Shown here in pieces: positions 17,626 through 26,569 of a stretch of DNA of 64,000 nucleotides. The translations under genes and the position numbers were made by a program. This DNA comes from Planococcus sp. PAMC 21323 (GTDB taxonomy: Bacteria; Bacillota; Bacilli; Bacillales_A; Planococcaceae): NCBI RefSeq assembly GCF_000785555.1, contig NZ_CP009129.1:2046001-2110000 (forward strand). The letters are read 5' to 3'. The notes beneath the pieces were generated by a model, which did no database searches, was not told where the DNA came from, and saw only the letters and a list, made by a program, of their open reading frames with translations. Within the stretch, counting starts at the first letter, position 1. Every line of letters begins with the position of its first letter.

Positions 17626-19979
17626 GGAGCAATCACTCCTTTCAATTTAACTTTTGGCATAACCACTTCAGGAATACCTGAGTTATCGGACATGTCTAAC
17701 TTAAATTTAATTGCGCCTTCTGCGTTTAAATATTCTTTTGCATTGTCAGCGAATTTTTGATTAGATTCTGTCAGTTCTTCGTAATCTCCACTTTTGTGAT
17801 TTAATATACTGACATTCAAGTTTGGCGCAGATTTGGTCACAGATAATTCATTCCATACTGCTTTTTTAAGCTCTAAATCTTCTGGTAATGTAAACGTTAG
17901 TTCATATTCTCCAGGCTCTAAATAAAATAGATAAGGGTCTGTTGATACATTTTCAAAATAACCAGTATTATTTATACCAGCAAGATTCATCGAAAATGCA
18001 TCTACGTTTAAAGTAATATCTCCACTCAAGCTCAATTTCGGTTTGAAACTTTGTGCAATAAGATGTACAGACTCAACAGAAGCTCTTTGGTTTTCGAGCG
18101 TAATCGGTACAATAGCATCGCGTGCATAAGCAATTACGTAAGGAGCCTTACCTTTTTGGGACAATTGCTCATATGATGTAGTCAACAATGATTGTCGACG
18201 TGCTTTTTCTAACTCTTTTAAGTTTGCAATCGGTTGATAACTATACGATTGTCCGATTGGAGCTGCTGGTGACAAAATAGCCGATTGAACGGTTTCATCA
18301 ACTACTAACTCTTCTCCCGGGTTCAACTTGCCTATGTCTATAAGACGTGTTCCTGTCCAAATCGAAACACTTTCGACTGCAAAAGGAAAGTTATTTTGTA
18401 TAGAGCCAGTAATTTTTTCATTTGCGACTTCCAAATCGATTCCGAAGTCTCCGCTGTCTTCAATATACGATTGACCCATAATCGAACCTACAGACCAATA
18501 ACGCATATCACGTAATGTCATTTGGTTGCTTGCAGCTCCTTTTTCCAACATTGCCGACAAGTACGGCTGTGTGGATGAAAAATCACTAGCCAAGCGATGA
18601 GTCATTGTAGTAGAAGAAGGGGCTGTAAATTGATAATCTCCTCCACGATTCGAAAGTAACGAATTGACGTAATATCCTTTTAATCCACTATCAGCATCCA
18701 CTTCAAAAAAGCCGGTTTGTTGAATTTGCGGATTTCCAATGCGATCTTTTGCTCCAAAAGCAAATAATCCAATTGAAGTTACTATTGCAATAGTAGGAAT
18801 GATAAACCAGGCATATTCACGTTTGTCCTTTTTCTTAAGAACCATATATAAAATAGGGACAATTAGTAAAATATAAAGCAAGATAACGATAATAATGAAT
18901 GGTTTTGATACTTCAAAGCTTTCGAATAGCTCGTTAACATTTCCAACTTCATACGTCATAGTATCGAGAATCGATTGTCCACCCATGTTATTATAATTTG
19001 CTAATGAAGATGGGAACAAATTCGATAGCATTTGACTATAACCTTTTTGACCGGAAACGGTTTCATCTCCAAGTGAAAAACTCATTTGCGTCAAACTACC
19101 AGATCCAATAGACTGCGATGCAGCCAAAACTTGATCGTCTTTTTTCAGCTTGACTACAGCACCTTCTTTAGCGCTTGCTCTAAACACAGGAACTGGATTT
19201 TCAAGTCCTGGAATTGTAGTTTCCTTAGAATCTGCTAAATTTAACGGTAAATATTCACTCAAATTTCCAAGTTCTGCTTCTAAATTACTCGATGAACCTG
19301 TAATAACATGTCCACCTTGCTGTACCCATAGTAAAATGGCTTGTTGCGTAGGAGCTGGTAAATCGCTGTAAGTAAATTCATCAATAACAAGAACATCAAT
19401 CATGTCCCAAGCTTGAGCTTCGGTCGGTAATGTAAAATTCTTTAATTGATTTAAATGAAATACCTCAATACCTTCACTTGAGGGTATCGAAAGCTGCTTT
19501 AAAGGTAACAGACGGTCTTGATTGTCTGTTAAAGTCGCGACAAATACTGACATAGGTGAATAATTAGATGGTTGAATCTTTTTACTTCCTTTAAAAGCAA
19601 TAGATTTCCCGTCTTCCCATCCTCCTTCAAACAAGAAAATGTTTTGATCGCCGGTACCTCCTGAATAATACGTATCCGTTAATCCGGATGCTGCGATTTG
19701 CAAGGTTTTTGTTTCTCCCTCGGCAAGCTCAATTGGCAGTGCCATTCCAGCTCCGAGATTATAAGTTTCTGAAAAACTAAGTACTAAGTCACCAGAAAAA
19801 GCCGAACCGTCATTGGTTATCGTAAACTGCAACGGTAACCCTTTTTCCATTTTCACTTTATTTTGAAAACCGGCACTGGAATCTATGGTGATTTGCGGCG
19901 CCGCTAAAGATGGTTGAGGCAAAATTAAAAAACTAAATAGCAATGCAAAAGCAAAATATGCCAGCAAGCGTTTATGCAT
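17622..19979 (-). CDS. Exported membrane protein, first gene of the MoxR/VWA/ABC operon
   Basis: A 785-residue protein of unknown specific function. A signal peptide covers residues 1-26 (basic start, hydrophobic core, cleavage probably after SLAA). A large extracellular beta-rich region follows, including an amidotransferase-like or ThuA-like strand pattern (DVLVIDEF and GGHVITGSS, about residues 195-230). Two helices lie at about residues 358-380 and 388-410 with a short KKKDKRE loop, and a long second extracellular domain follows. GGAGGG precedes the ATG by about 5 bases. It is the only gene of the operon with a signal peptide and sits directly downstream of an ECF-like promoter. It may be the outer-surface component of the exporter. 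Confidence 0.78.
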   Translation of the reverse strand: MHKRLLAYFAFALLFSFLILPQPSLAAPQITIDSSAGFQNKVKMEKGLPLQFTITNDGSAFSGDLVLSFSETYNLGAGMALPIELAEGETKTLQIAASGLTDTYYSGGTGDQNIFLFEGGWEDGKSIAFKGSKKIQPSNYSPMSVFVATLTDNQDRLLPLKQLSIPSSEGIEVFHLNQLKNFTLPTEAQAWDMIDVLVIDEFTYSDLPAPTQQAILLWVQQGGHVITGSSSNLEAELGNLSEYLPLNLADSKETTIPGLENPVPVFRASAKEGAVVKLKKDDQVLAASQSIGSGSLTQMSFSLGDETVSGQKGYSQMLSNLFPSSLANYNNMGGQSILDTMTYEVGNVNELFESFEVSKPFIIIVILLYILLIVPILYMVLKKKDKREYAWFIIPTIAIVTSIGLFAFGAKDRIGNPQIQQTGFFEVDADSGLKGYYVNSLLSNRGGDYQFTAPSSTTMTHRLASDFSSTQPYLSAMLEKGAASNQMTLRDMRYWSVGSIMGQSYIEDSGDFGIDLEVANEKITGSIQNNFPFAVESVSIWTGTRLIDIGKLNPGEELVVDETVQSAILSPAAPIGQSYSYQPIANLKELEKARRQSLLTTSYEQLSQKGKAPYVIAYARDAIVPITLENQRASVESVHLIAQSFKPKLSLSGDITLNVDAFSMNLAGINNTGYFENVSTDPYLFYLEPGEYELTFTLPEDLELKKAVWNELSVTKSAPNLNVSILNHKSGDYEELTESNQKFADNAKEYLNAEGAIKFKLDMSDNSGIPEVVMPKVKLKGVIAP

Positions 19980-20010
19980 GTTGACCCTCCTTTTATTCGT
20001 CTCTTTATTA

Positions 20011-20036
20011 GTACGCTAGCAATTAAAAATAGTTCC
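20011..20036 (-). promoter_or_regulatory. Candidate ECF-sigma promoter of the eight-gene operon
   Basis: On the minus strand GGAAC (20032-20036) and CGTAC (20011-20015) are separated by exactly 16 bases, some 30 bases before the ATG at 19979. This resembles promoters of envelope-stress ECF sigma factors (SigW/X/M type, AAC at -35 and CGT at -10). No convincing sigma-A pair is seen in the same 95 bases. Confidence 0.45.
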
Positions 20037-20073
20037 ATATTCTCACTACAAAACAAGGTTTAATTTTCTTACT

Positions 20074-20107
20074 AAAAAAGAACAGGCAGCTTAAGCTACC
20101 TGTTCTT
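20074..20107 (-). terminator. Terminator of dapH-dapL
   Basis: A stem of about 15 bp with one mismatch (20079-20107) overlaps the dapL stop codon and is followed by T residues on the minus strand. Confidence 0.85.
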
Positions 20108-21221
20108 ATAGTTCTACAAAAAAGCCATGTAAAAAATCTGGCATGAATTCTAAGATTTGTTCATCTGGATTTAATTTTGAGTGATGCAATCCATAGGGTG
20201 AGTTGACACCGGCCCAGAACATCATACCTGGAAGTTGTTCAGTAAAATAACCAAAATCCTCGCCAGTCATTGCTGCCTCACTTTGTATGGCTTTAATGTT
20301 TGCTACTTGATTGGCATAATATAAAAATTTTTCCGCCAACTCTTGATTATTATTAACCTCGAGATAACTCGATCCATAATCGATGCTTACTTGACAATTG
20401 TATGCTTCTTCTACTGCACGACAAATTGCTTCAATTCGCTTTTTCACCTGCCTCATCGACTCACTGTTTAATGTACGAATCGTTCCTTCTAGACGTGCAT
20501 GTTCAGCAATAATATTTTGTACAGTTCCAGCGCTAAGCTTGCCAATTGTCAGTACAGCAGAGTCCATCGGATTTACATTCCGACTAACAATCGTCTGTAA
20601 TTGCATTAGCATGGATGCAGCAGCAACCGCCATGTCTTCTGTTAAATGGGGAAAAGCTGCATGCCCACCTTTGCCATGAAGGTCGATAAATAACTCTGAT
20701 GTATTGGCAAACAATAAGCCTGGTCGCGTACCTACCGTGCCAACTGGTAGTTCTGGTGCTATGTGCAAAGCAGAAATCATATCCGGTAAAAAATCAGGCT
20801 TTTCACTTTTCAGCCATTCTCGAAAAGGCAATGCGCCTCCTGGACCTTCTTCAGCTGGTTGAAATAAAATAACGACATCATCTTGGATTGGTTTTTCAAT
20901 TAACTTTTGCAATAAGCCTATGGCAATTGTCATGTGCACATCGTGACCACAAGCATGCATAAATCCTGGATGCGTCGATTGAAATTCTAAGCCGGTTTCT
21001 TCTGTAATCGGCAAAGCATCTATGTCAGTTCTCCAGCCAATCAACTTTGTTGGGTTGTCCCCTAACACTTTGACTGCAATTCCAGTACGCCATTTCACGA
21101 TTTCTAATCGCTCTTGCGGAAACTGAGAAATGATGTCCATTAAATAGCGTTGCGTTTTTACTTCTTTAAAGCCAATTTCCGGAATTTGATGCAAAGCTCT
21201 TCTAATTTTCACTAATTCCAT
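20106..21221 (-). CDS. dapL: N-acetyldiaminopimelate deacetylase
   Basis: An M20-family amidohydrolase of the acetylase branch of lysine/meso-DAP synthesis; it deacetylates N-acetyl-LL-diaminopimelate. Metal-site motifs are HACGHDVHM (about residues 90-98) and the acidic pair in PAEEGPGGA; the C-terminal histidine is in GLHHSKLNPDE. It matches B. subtilis YkuR. The frame opens with a GTG at 21230 that has no ribosome-binding site. The ATG at 21221 has GGTGA 5 bases upstream and is preferred. It follows dapH by 12 bases and is translationally close to it. Confidence 0.93.
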   Translation of the reverse strand: MELVKIRRALHQIPEIGFKEVKTQRYLMDIISQFPQERLEIVKWRTGIAVKVLGDNPTKLIGWRTDIDALPITEETGLEFQSTHPGFMHACGHDVHMTIAIGLLQKLIEKPIQDDVVILFQPAEEGPGGALPFREWLKSEKPDFLPDMISALHIAPELPVGTVGTRPGLLFANTSELFIDLHGKGGHAAFPHLTEDMAVAAASMLMQLQTIVSRNVNPMDSAVLTIGKLSAGTVQNIIAEHARLEGTIRTLNSESMRQVKKRIEAICRAVEEAYNCQVSIDYGSSYLEVNNNQELAEKFLYYANQVANIKAIQSEAAMTGEDFGYFTEQLPGMMFWAGVNSPYGLHHSKLNPDEQILEFMPDFLHGFFVEL

Positions 21222-21233
21222 TGGATTCACCGA

Positions 21234-21947
21234 TTATAACTGTCTTAGTTCTTGTTTGATTTCTGTTTTTGAGCGTGTTTTAGCATCCATCAATTTCAAT
21301 ACGCGTGCTGGCATTCCGCCCACTACTGAATTTTCAGGAACATCTTCGATAACAATTGCACCCGCTGCAACAACTGCACCTTTGCCAATACGAACACCTT
21401 CAAGAACGACTGCATTTGCACCGATCATAACATCATCTTCAACTATTACAGGAGTAGCTGAAGCTGGTTCAATTACGCCTGCAAGTACTGCGCCTGCACC
21501 GATGTGACAGTTTTTGCCGACAGTTGCACGGCCACCCAAAATAACACCCATATCAATCATAGTGCCATCACCAATAACAGCTCCAATATTGATTACAGCA
21601 CCCATCATAATAATGCAATTGTTTCCGATTTCTACGTTTTCACGGATAAATGCACCTGGCTCAATACGGCTATTAATGTTTTTCATATCCAATAATGGAA
21701 TCGCTGAATTTCTACGATCGTTTTCCACTACAGAATCTTCGATTGCTGAAGCATTAGCCTCTAATGCTGCTTGAATATCTGTCCATTCGCCAAATACAGT
21801 AACCGAATTGCCTTCTCCAAAAACTTTAGAATCTGTTCCATAATCTAAATCAGCAACGCCTTGTCCTTTTATGTAAACTTTTACAGGTGTCGATTTTTTC
21901 GCATTTTGTATGTACGAAATAATTTCATTTGCATCCATTTGTTTCAT
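21234..21947 (-). CDS. dapH: Tetrahydrodipicolinate N-acetyltransferase
   Basis: A 237-residue left-handed beta-helix acetyltransferase. The first third is the DapH N-terminal domain ([20 protein letters not shown]). Hexapeptide repeats ([LIV]GxxxX) follow from about residue 88 ([32 protein letters not shown]). It transfers acetyl from acetyl-CoA to tetrahydrodipicolinate. A TTG at 21950 precedes the ATG at 21947; AGAGG, 8 bases upstream, favours the ATG. It forms an operon with dapL. Confidence 0.95.
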   Translation of the reverse strand: MKQMDANEIISYIQNAKKSTPVKVYIKGQGVADLDYGTDSKVFGEGNSVTVFGEWTDIQAALEANASAIEDSVVENDRRNSAIPLLDMKNINSRIEPGAFIRENVEIGNNCIIMMGAVINIGAVIGDGTMIDMGVILGGRATVGKNCHIGAGAVLAGVIEPASATPVIVEDDVMIGANAVVLEGVRIGKGAVVAAGAIVIEDVPENSVVGGMPARVLKLMDAKTRSKTEIKQELRQL

Positions 21948-22014
21948 CAATAAAACCTCTTTCTGTTATGTGATGTAATTATTATATCTGATTTAGTATA
22001 AAAATTCATCCACT

Positions 22015-22890
22015 TCATCTTAATAAAGTGGCATGTTTTTCGACTATGTCGACAAATGCTTCAACCTGTCGTAGTTGGAATGCTGATTCATATCCAATCA
22101 ACCACGTATCACGCGTCAATTCTAATTCTTCTTTGTTGTTCGTTAATGGCATCATATGCACATCTTCGGTGCCAGCCAGCGTAATCGATGGCAAGATGGC
22201 ATAGCCGATTCCATTTACAGCCATTTGTTTACACGTTTCAATTTGATCTACAGTAATTTGACGCTTTGGATTTGAAGCAAAATGCTTTTGCCACCATTGT
22301 TGTATTTCCTCGTAGTAAGTTGAATCGCTTTTAAACTGAATAAACGGTCGCTCTGTTTGAAGGAGCTCTTCAAGAGACCGAATCTCTTTATCTACTAAAT
22401 ACAAAGTATCTTTAAACAAATGCAATTTGGGTCCTTTCCAATCTGTGTGACCACGAACAATTCCGATATGTGCTTCCCCGTCATATAGTGCCCGGACAAT
22501 TTCCGAACTCCAGCCGGTGATCAATTGAATTTTCGCTTCTGGATAAAGCGTGACAAAATCTTTCAAAACTTTCGGCAGCCAATTTTGACCGATAATCGTG
22601 GCACAAGCAATTTTTAACGTACCGTGCACTTTAGAAGTTAAGGTGTGCAATACTTCAAAAACTTCTTCTTTCCGCTGAATTGTTTCAATCGCATACTGGA
22701 TAACCAATTCGCCAGCAGGGGTTGGCGAAAGTCCTTTTTGAGAACGAATGAACAATTGTTGCCCCCAGTCTTTTTCAATAGATTGAAGACGCTGAGATAA
22801 TGCCGGTTGCGATAAAAAAAGCCGTTCTGCAGCTTTTCTCATATTTCCTTCTTCTGCTAATACCTTAATGACTAATTCTTCATTTGACAT
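22015..22890 (-). CDS. ccpC: LysR-family catabolite regulator CcpC/CcpE
   Basis: A 291-residue LysR-type regulator. The HTH is at residues 8-60 (NMRKAAERLFLSQPALSQRL). The effector domain carries the CcpC hallmarks RPFIQFKSDSTYYEEIQ and VDQIETCKQMAVNGIGYAI. CcpC controls citrate-cycle genes (citZ, citB) in response to citrate. In B. subtilis it lies between ykuL and the dapH-dapL genes, exactly as here except for an inserted MFS gene. It overlaps that MFS gene by 11 bases, so it is now translated from the MFS transcript. GGAG lies 9 bases before the ATG. Confidence 0.88.
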   Translation of the reverse strand: MSNEELVIKVLAEEGNMRKAAERLFLSQPALSQRLQSIEKDWGQQLFIRSQKGLSPTPAGELVIQYAIETIQRKEEVFEVLHTLTSKVHGTLKIACATIIGQNWLPKVLKDFVTLYPEAKIQLITGWSSEIVRALYDGEAHIGIVRGHTDWKGPKLHLFKDTLYLVDKEIRSLEELLQTERPFIQFKSDSTYYEEIQQWWQKHFASNPKRQITVDQIETCKQMAVNGIGYAILPSITLAGTEDVHMMPLTNNKEELELTRDTWLIGYESAFQLRQVEAFVDIVEKHATLLR

Positions 22891-24358
22891 TGCTCTTCAC
22901 TCCTCTTTGTCCGCGAAGTCCTAAAATCAAAACAAGGCTAAGCATAGCGAAAAATGCGGTCACTAAATACACCATTTGTAGCGACTCAGCTAATCCCTGC
23001 TGAAGAAATCTTAACGCCTCGACTGGCATTTCGACACGAGTCTTTTTACTCAACAAATCATTGATTGAACTTAATGTATAACTTTGACCGTTATCAGCAA
23101 AATAACGCAATAGTGAACTGTTCAATATACTACCGAGTAATGCCACTCCGATCGTACTACCTAAGTTTCGCATAAACATATTTGAAGCAGTAGCTGACCC
23201 ACGCTGTCCATAAGAGACGGCAGCTTGAATCGAAACGATAAAAGCAGTACTGGTCAACCCCATTCCAATGCCAATAGCAAAACTCGACAGCGCCGCCCAT
23301 AAAGGTCCAAAGCTCGGTTGCATCAAGACAAACAATAAGGTCCCAATTACGAGGAAAACGCCACCAGCTAATGAAGTTTTAAAATAACCAATTTTCAGCA
23401 ATAATCTCCCCGAGAAAAAGGCTGCAAGTGGCCAACCAATTGACATAGCTGTTAACGTAAATCCCGCAATTGCTGCAGGTTGTTCCATGACACCTGTAAC
23501 ATATGTAGGTAAATAACTCGATATCCCAATTAATATAACACCTGTTGCCAATGAAACAAGATTGGCATAAAGAATGGTTTTATTTCGCCAAATCTCAAAA
23601 GGCATGATTGGGTCTTCAGCTTTGCGCTCTACAATAACGAAGAAGACAATAAGTAAACTACTAGCTACTAATAATAGTAACGTTTGTGTAGATAGCCAGT
23701 TAAATGACACGCCACCTTCAACAAGTAAATACAAAAGACTAGATAATGCGACCATTAAAAGAACTGCACCTTTGTAATCGATCACTGGGGTTTTGTTATT
23801 TACAGGTTCTTTTAAAAATAGTAAAACGCCGAGTAATGATAAAATACCAAGAGGTAAGTTTATCCAAAATACATATTCCCAACCGATAGTTACAACAAGC
23901 ACACCACCGATAGCTGGACCTGTAACAGCTGAAATTCCCCATACACTCGACAAATACCCTTGAATTTTCGCACGTTCTTCCCTTGTATAAATATCCCCAA
24001 CTATTGTAGTGGCGATAGGCATAACTGCGCCCGCTCCTAGGCCTTGAACAAAACGAAAAATGATTAGTTCATCCATCGTCGTGGCGAGTCCACATAACAA
24101 AGAACCAAGTAAAAATAATAGCATCCCAATAGTAAATATGCGCTTACGTCCAAATATGTCTGACAGTTTACCGTAGAGTAAGACGGTTACAGTACTCATT
24201 AGTAAATATGCTGAGAATACCCAGCTATATTGTGAAAAACCGCCTAATTCAGCTGCAATACTAGGCATAGCCGTTGATACAATTGTAGCTTCAACAGCAC
24301 TGACAAACATCGCCAGCATGACTGAAGCTAAAACTAACGGCCTTTTTGTCTTTTCCAT
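22880..24358 (-). CDS. MFS drug exporter, DHA2 family (14 helices)
   Basis: A 492-residue transporter with about 14 predicted membrane helices. Motif D1/A region is YGKLSDIFGRKR (about residues 62-73) and motif C is AVTGPAIGGVLV (about residues 144-155). DHA2 members (QacA, LmrB, Mdr type) export cationic drugs or metabolites by proton antiport. AGAGG precedes the ATG. The gene sits inside an otherwise conserved ykuL-ccpC neighbourhood and is coupled to ccpC by overlap. Its substrate is unknown. Confidence 0.9.
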   Translation of the reverse strand: MEKTKRPLVLASVMLAMFVSAVEATIVSTAMPSIAAELGGFSQYSWVFSAYLLMSTVTVLLYGKLSDIFGRKRIFTIGMLLFLLGSLLCGLATTMDELIIFRFVQGLGAGAVMPIATTIVGDIYTREERAKIQGYLSSVWGISAVTGPAIGGVLVVTIGWEYVFWINLPLGILSLLGVLLFLKEPVNNKTPVIDYKGAVLLMVALSSLLYLLVEGGVSFNWLSTQTLLLLVASSLLIVFFVIVERKAEDPIMPFEIWRNKTILYANLVSLATGVILIGISSYLPTYVTGVMEQPAAIAGFTLTAMSIGWPLAAFFSGRLLLKIGYFKTSLAGGVFLVIGTLLFVLMQPSFGPLWAALSSFAIGIGMGLTSTAFIVSIQAAVSYGQRGSATASNMFMRNLGSTIGVALLGSILNSSLLRYFADNGQSYTLSSINDLLSKKTRVEMPVEALRFLQQGLAESLQMVYLVTAFFAMLSLVLILGLRGQRGVKSNVK

Positions 24359-24503
24359 TCAACAAACCTCTTTTCGACTCAATATAGGAAAAATAAAAGC
24401 GCCTTTATTGATTTTATCAGTAGAAGCCAATTTGACTTATACTTCTAAAATCTGGGCGCCAGACATTGACCAATTTCATACAAAAAATCCATCTTCTTTT
24501 AAG

Positions 24504-24532
24504 CATAAAAAAGGCCTCTAAAACGAGACCTT
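24504..24532 (-). terminator. Terminator of cbpB
   Basis: Arms 24511-24518 and 24525-24532 (one mismatch) with a T-run on the minus strand, 2 bases after the cbpB stop. The 146 bases from 24359 to 24504 contain no gene and presumably hold the MFS-ccpC promoter. Confidence 0.75.
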
Positions 24533-24534
24533 CT

Positions 24535-24984
24535 CTACATAGAATTTTTTAATTGATAAAGTTGTTTTTTTAATTGTTTTAATACAACGCGCCGCGTCAA
24601 GATTCCCATGAACATTTCTTCATCATCTACAATGCAAAGAAAATTCTGGTTAATGACCATATCTAGCGCTTTTTGAAACCGCTCGTTAATGTGGATCAAA
24701 GGAAGATCTTTTTCCATGATATCTTCCACGCGGATATCAGAAAGCCGTTCGTATTCTATATGATCTAAACCGAGAATTGCGTCCGTTATTCGTTGTGCAT
24801 TGATCAAGCCCCGAAAGCGATATTTTGAATCTAAAACCGGTATAGCTGAATAACCCGTCTTTGTCAAAACAAGTAATGCATGTTCTGCACTATTGCCTAT
24901 TTGAACATGTGCAACTTTCTCAGAAGAGATGATATAGTCTTCGATTGGTGTATCAAGAAAATCTTTGCTTGGTAATGAAATCAT
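24535..24984 (-). CDS. cbpB: CBS-domain protein CbpB (YkuL)
   Basis: A 149-residue protein made almost entirely of a tandem CBS pair (about residues 15-70 and 85-140). HALLVLTKTGYSAIPVLD and DIRVEDIMEKDLPLI match YkuL/CbpB. In Listeria and Bacillus this family binds c-di-AMP and modulates the stringent-response enzyme Rel; that link is from the family. The frame extends to 25023, but GGAG at 24993-24997 sits 8 bases before the ATG at 24984. Confidence 0.88.
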   Translation of the reverse strand: MISLPSKDFLDTPIEDYIISSEKVAHVQIGNSAEHALLVLTKTGYSAIPVLDSKYRFRGLINAQRITDAILGLDHIEYERLSDIRVEDIMEKDLPLIHINERFQKALDMVINQNFLCIVDDEEMFMGILTRRVVLKQLKKQLYQLKNSM

Positions 24985-25086
24985 GTACTCTACTCCTTTT
25001 ACAACGCCTGTATTAAATGCCACCTATTTAGGTTCATCATAACACAACGGCATAGGCGAAACTATTTTATTCGCCCATCAAATTAC

Positions 25087-25854
25087 TTAAAAAGGAAATT
25101 TGTTTAACCATTGCCCACCGTCTAATGTGACAATTTCTCCGTTCATATACGAAGCTTTATCTGACATGATAAATGCAGCAAGTTCAGCTACTTCTTCAGG
25201 TTTTCCGAGTCTTCCTAGCGGAATTGAATCAATTGTTCGTTTCGCTGCCTTTTCAGATTCCCATAATTTTTCAGCTCCACCCGTCCGTTCGATTGGTCCA
25301 GGCGCAATACCATTTACCCGAATGCCAAATTGAGTTCCCCACTCGACAGCGAGAGTTCGAGTTAAGGACATAACACCGGCTTTAGCTGCTGCTGAATGGG
25401 CAACTCCAGCACCGGCATTCCACGCATAAGTAGCCAACATATTAATAATATTTCCTTTAGTGCCGTTTTCAATCCAATAATTCCCAACTGCATGCGAACA
25501 GAAAAATGTACCATTCAACACAATATCAATCACCGATTTCCAGCCATTTGGTGAAAGCTTTTCTGCATGAACAATAAAGTTTCCAGCAGCATTGTTTACT
25601 AAGCCGTCCACTCTTCCGAATTTCTCATGAGCAAACTTAACCATCGCTTTTGCATGTTCAGGTTCTCTTACATCCATTTGAAATACTTCTACAGATCCAC
25701 GCTCTCCTGTAATCGCTTTCACAGCTTCATTTAATTTTTCCATGTCTCGTCCTGTTATAACAACATTTGCTCCTTCTGAAGCAAATTTCTTAGCCATATG
25801 GAGTCCCATACCACTTGAACCACCAGTAACAATAATCGTTTGATCTGTAAACAT
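25087..25854 (-). CDS. fadH: 2,4-dienoyl-CoA reductase FadH (SDR)
   Basis: A 255-residue short-chain dehydrogenase. The glycine motif is TGGSSGMGL (residues 11-19), with NNAAGN near residue 86. It has the dienoyl-CoA-reductase-type active site (AHSAAAKAGV region, with K but no classical YxxxK). It matches B. subtilis FadH/YkuF, which reduces 2,4-dienoyl-CoA during beta-oxidation of unsaturated fatty acids. AGGGG precedes the ATG. Gene order with ykuL and ykyB is conserved. Confidence 0.88.
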   Translation of the reverse strand: MFTDQTIIVTGGSSGMGLHMAKKFASEGANVVITGRDMEKLNEAVKAITGERGSVEVFQMDVREPEHAKAMVKFAHEKFGRVDGLVNNAAGNFIVHAEKLSPNGWKSVIDIVLNGTFFCSHAVGNYWIENGTKGNIINMLATYAWNAGAGVAHSAAAKAGVMSLTRTLAVEWGTQFGIRVNGIAPGPIERTGGAEKLWESEKAAKRTIDSIPLGRLGKPEEVAELAAFIMSDKASYMNGEIVTLDGGQWLNKFPF

Positions 25855-26063
25855 AGAAACATCCCCTTTTATTAGTCTTGATAGTTAAACCGATGATTTT
25901 CATCTGAACGTATTTTGGTCAGACGTTTTCACCTTAACTAATAGAGTTCTACAAAGCTTTTGATTTTCCCTTTTAATAGATATGTTCCTTCGGTATACAG
26001 TGTCTGTTAATTTTGATATGATAATAGCGAACTCCCACTTATTTGGATGAAAGGAATGAGTCT

Positions 26064-26525
26064 ATGCCATCTGCAAAATCAGATTCAGATATCGCACAAG
26101 CTATATTTACAGTAAACCGGCACGCAAAAACTGCTCCTGATAATCAATATTTATATGCATTAAAAAAAGAAGCGTTAAATTTGATGATTGATAAAGAGCG
26201 TGCATTAAAAATCGGCTTACACTTCAGTAAAAACCCTCAGAAAAGTCAACAACAATCTTCCGTCCTCGTTAAATGCGGCAATTACTATTTTCACATGCTC
26301 CCGAAAAAAGAAGATTTCTCCTTACTTGAACATTTAGGCCACTTAGACGATACGTATCGCAATCCGCCAAGTCGCATGAATTTGAAAGTGGCAAAAGAAA
26401 TTTTACGAACGTTGACCGGACTGGAACCGCAAAAAAAAGAGTCTACACTTTCCAACTTCTCTAAAGCATATCAACCAAAACAAGTTGATCGCTTTTATTC
26501 TCCAAAAAAATCATACTTTGATTAA
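26064..26525 (+). CDS. ykyB: YkyB family protein
   Basis: A 153-residue protein of the YkyB family (function unknown in B. subtilis). Conserved blocks are AIFTVNRHAKTAPDNQYLY, KIGLHFSKNP, QQQSSVLVKCGNYYFH and GLEPQ. The frame can be read back to a TTG at 26043. AAGGA at 26051-26055 fixes the ATG at 26064, and the family length then matches. It is divergent from fadH. Confidence 0.9.
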   Translation: MPSAKSDSDIAQAIFTVNRHAKTAPDNQYLYALKKEALNLMIDKERALKIGLHFSKNPQKSQQQSSVLVKCGNYYFHMLPKKEDFSLLEHLGHLDDTYRNPPSRMNLKVAKEILRTLTGLEPQKKESTLSNFSKAYQPKQVDRFYSPKKSYFD

Positions 26526-26529
26526 GTCT

Positions 26530-26569
26530 AAAAACAGCCGAAAACCTTTAAAGGTTTTCGGCTGTTTTT
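26530..26569. terminator. 40-base perfect palindromic terminator
   Basis: The two 20-base arms are exactly complementary and end in five A and five T, so it can stop transcription from both directions. It overlaps the stop codon of the downstream convergent gene ykwC. Confidence 0.93.

Noticed and set aside
26530-26569. 40-base perfect palindrome considered as an operator or recombination site
   Set aside because: It has A/T tails, lies at the end of two convergent genes and overlaps a stop codon, so a bidirectional terminator explains it.
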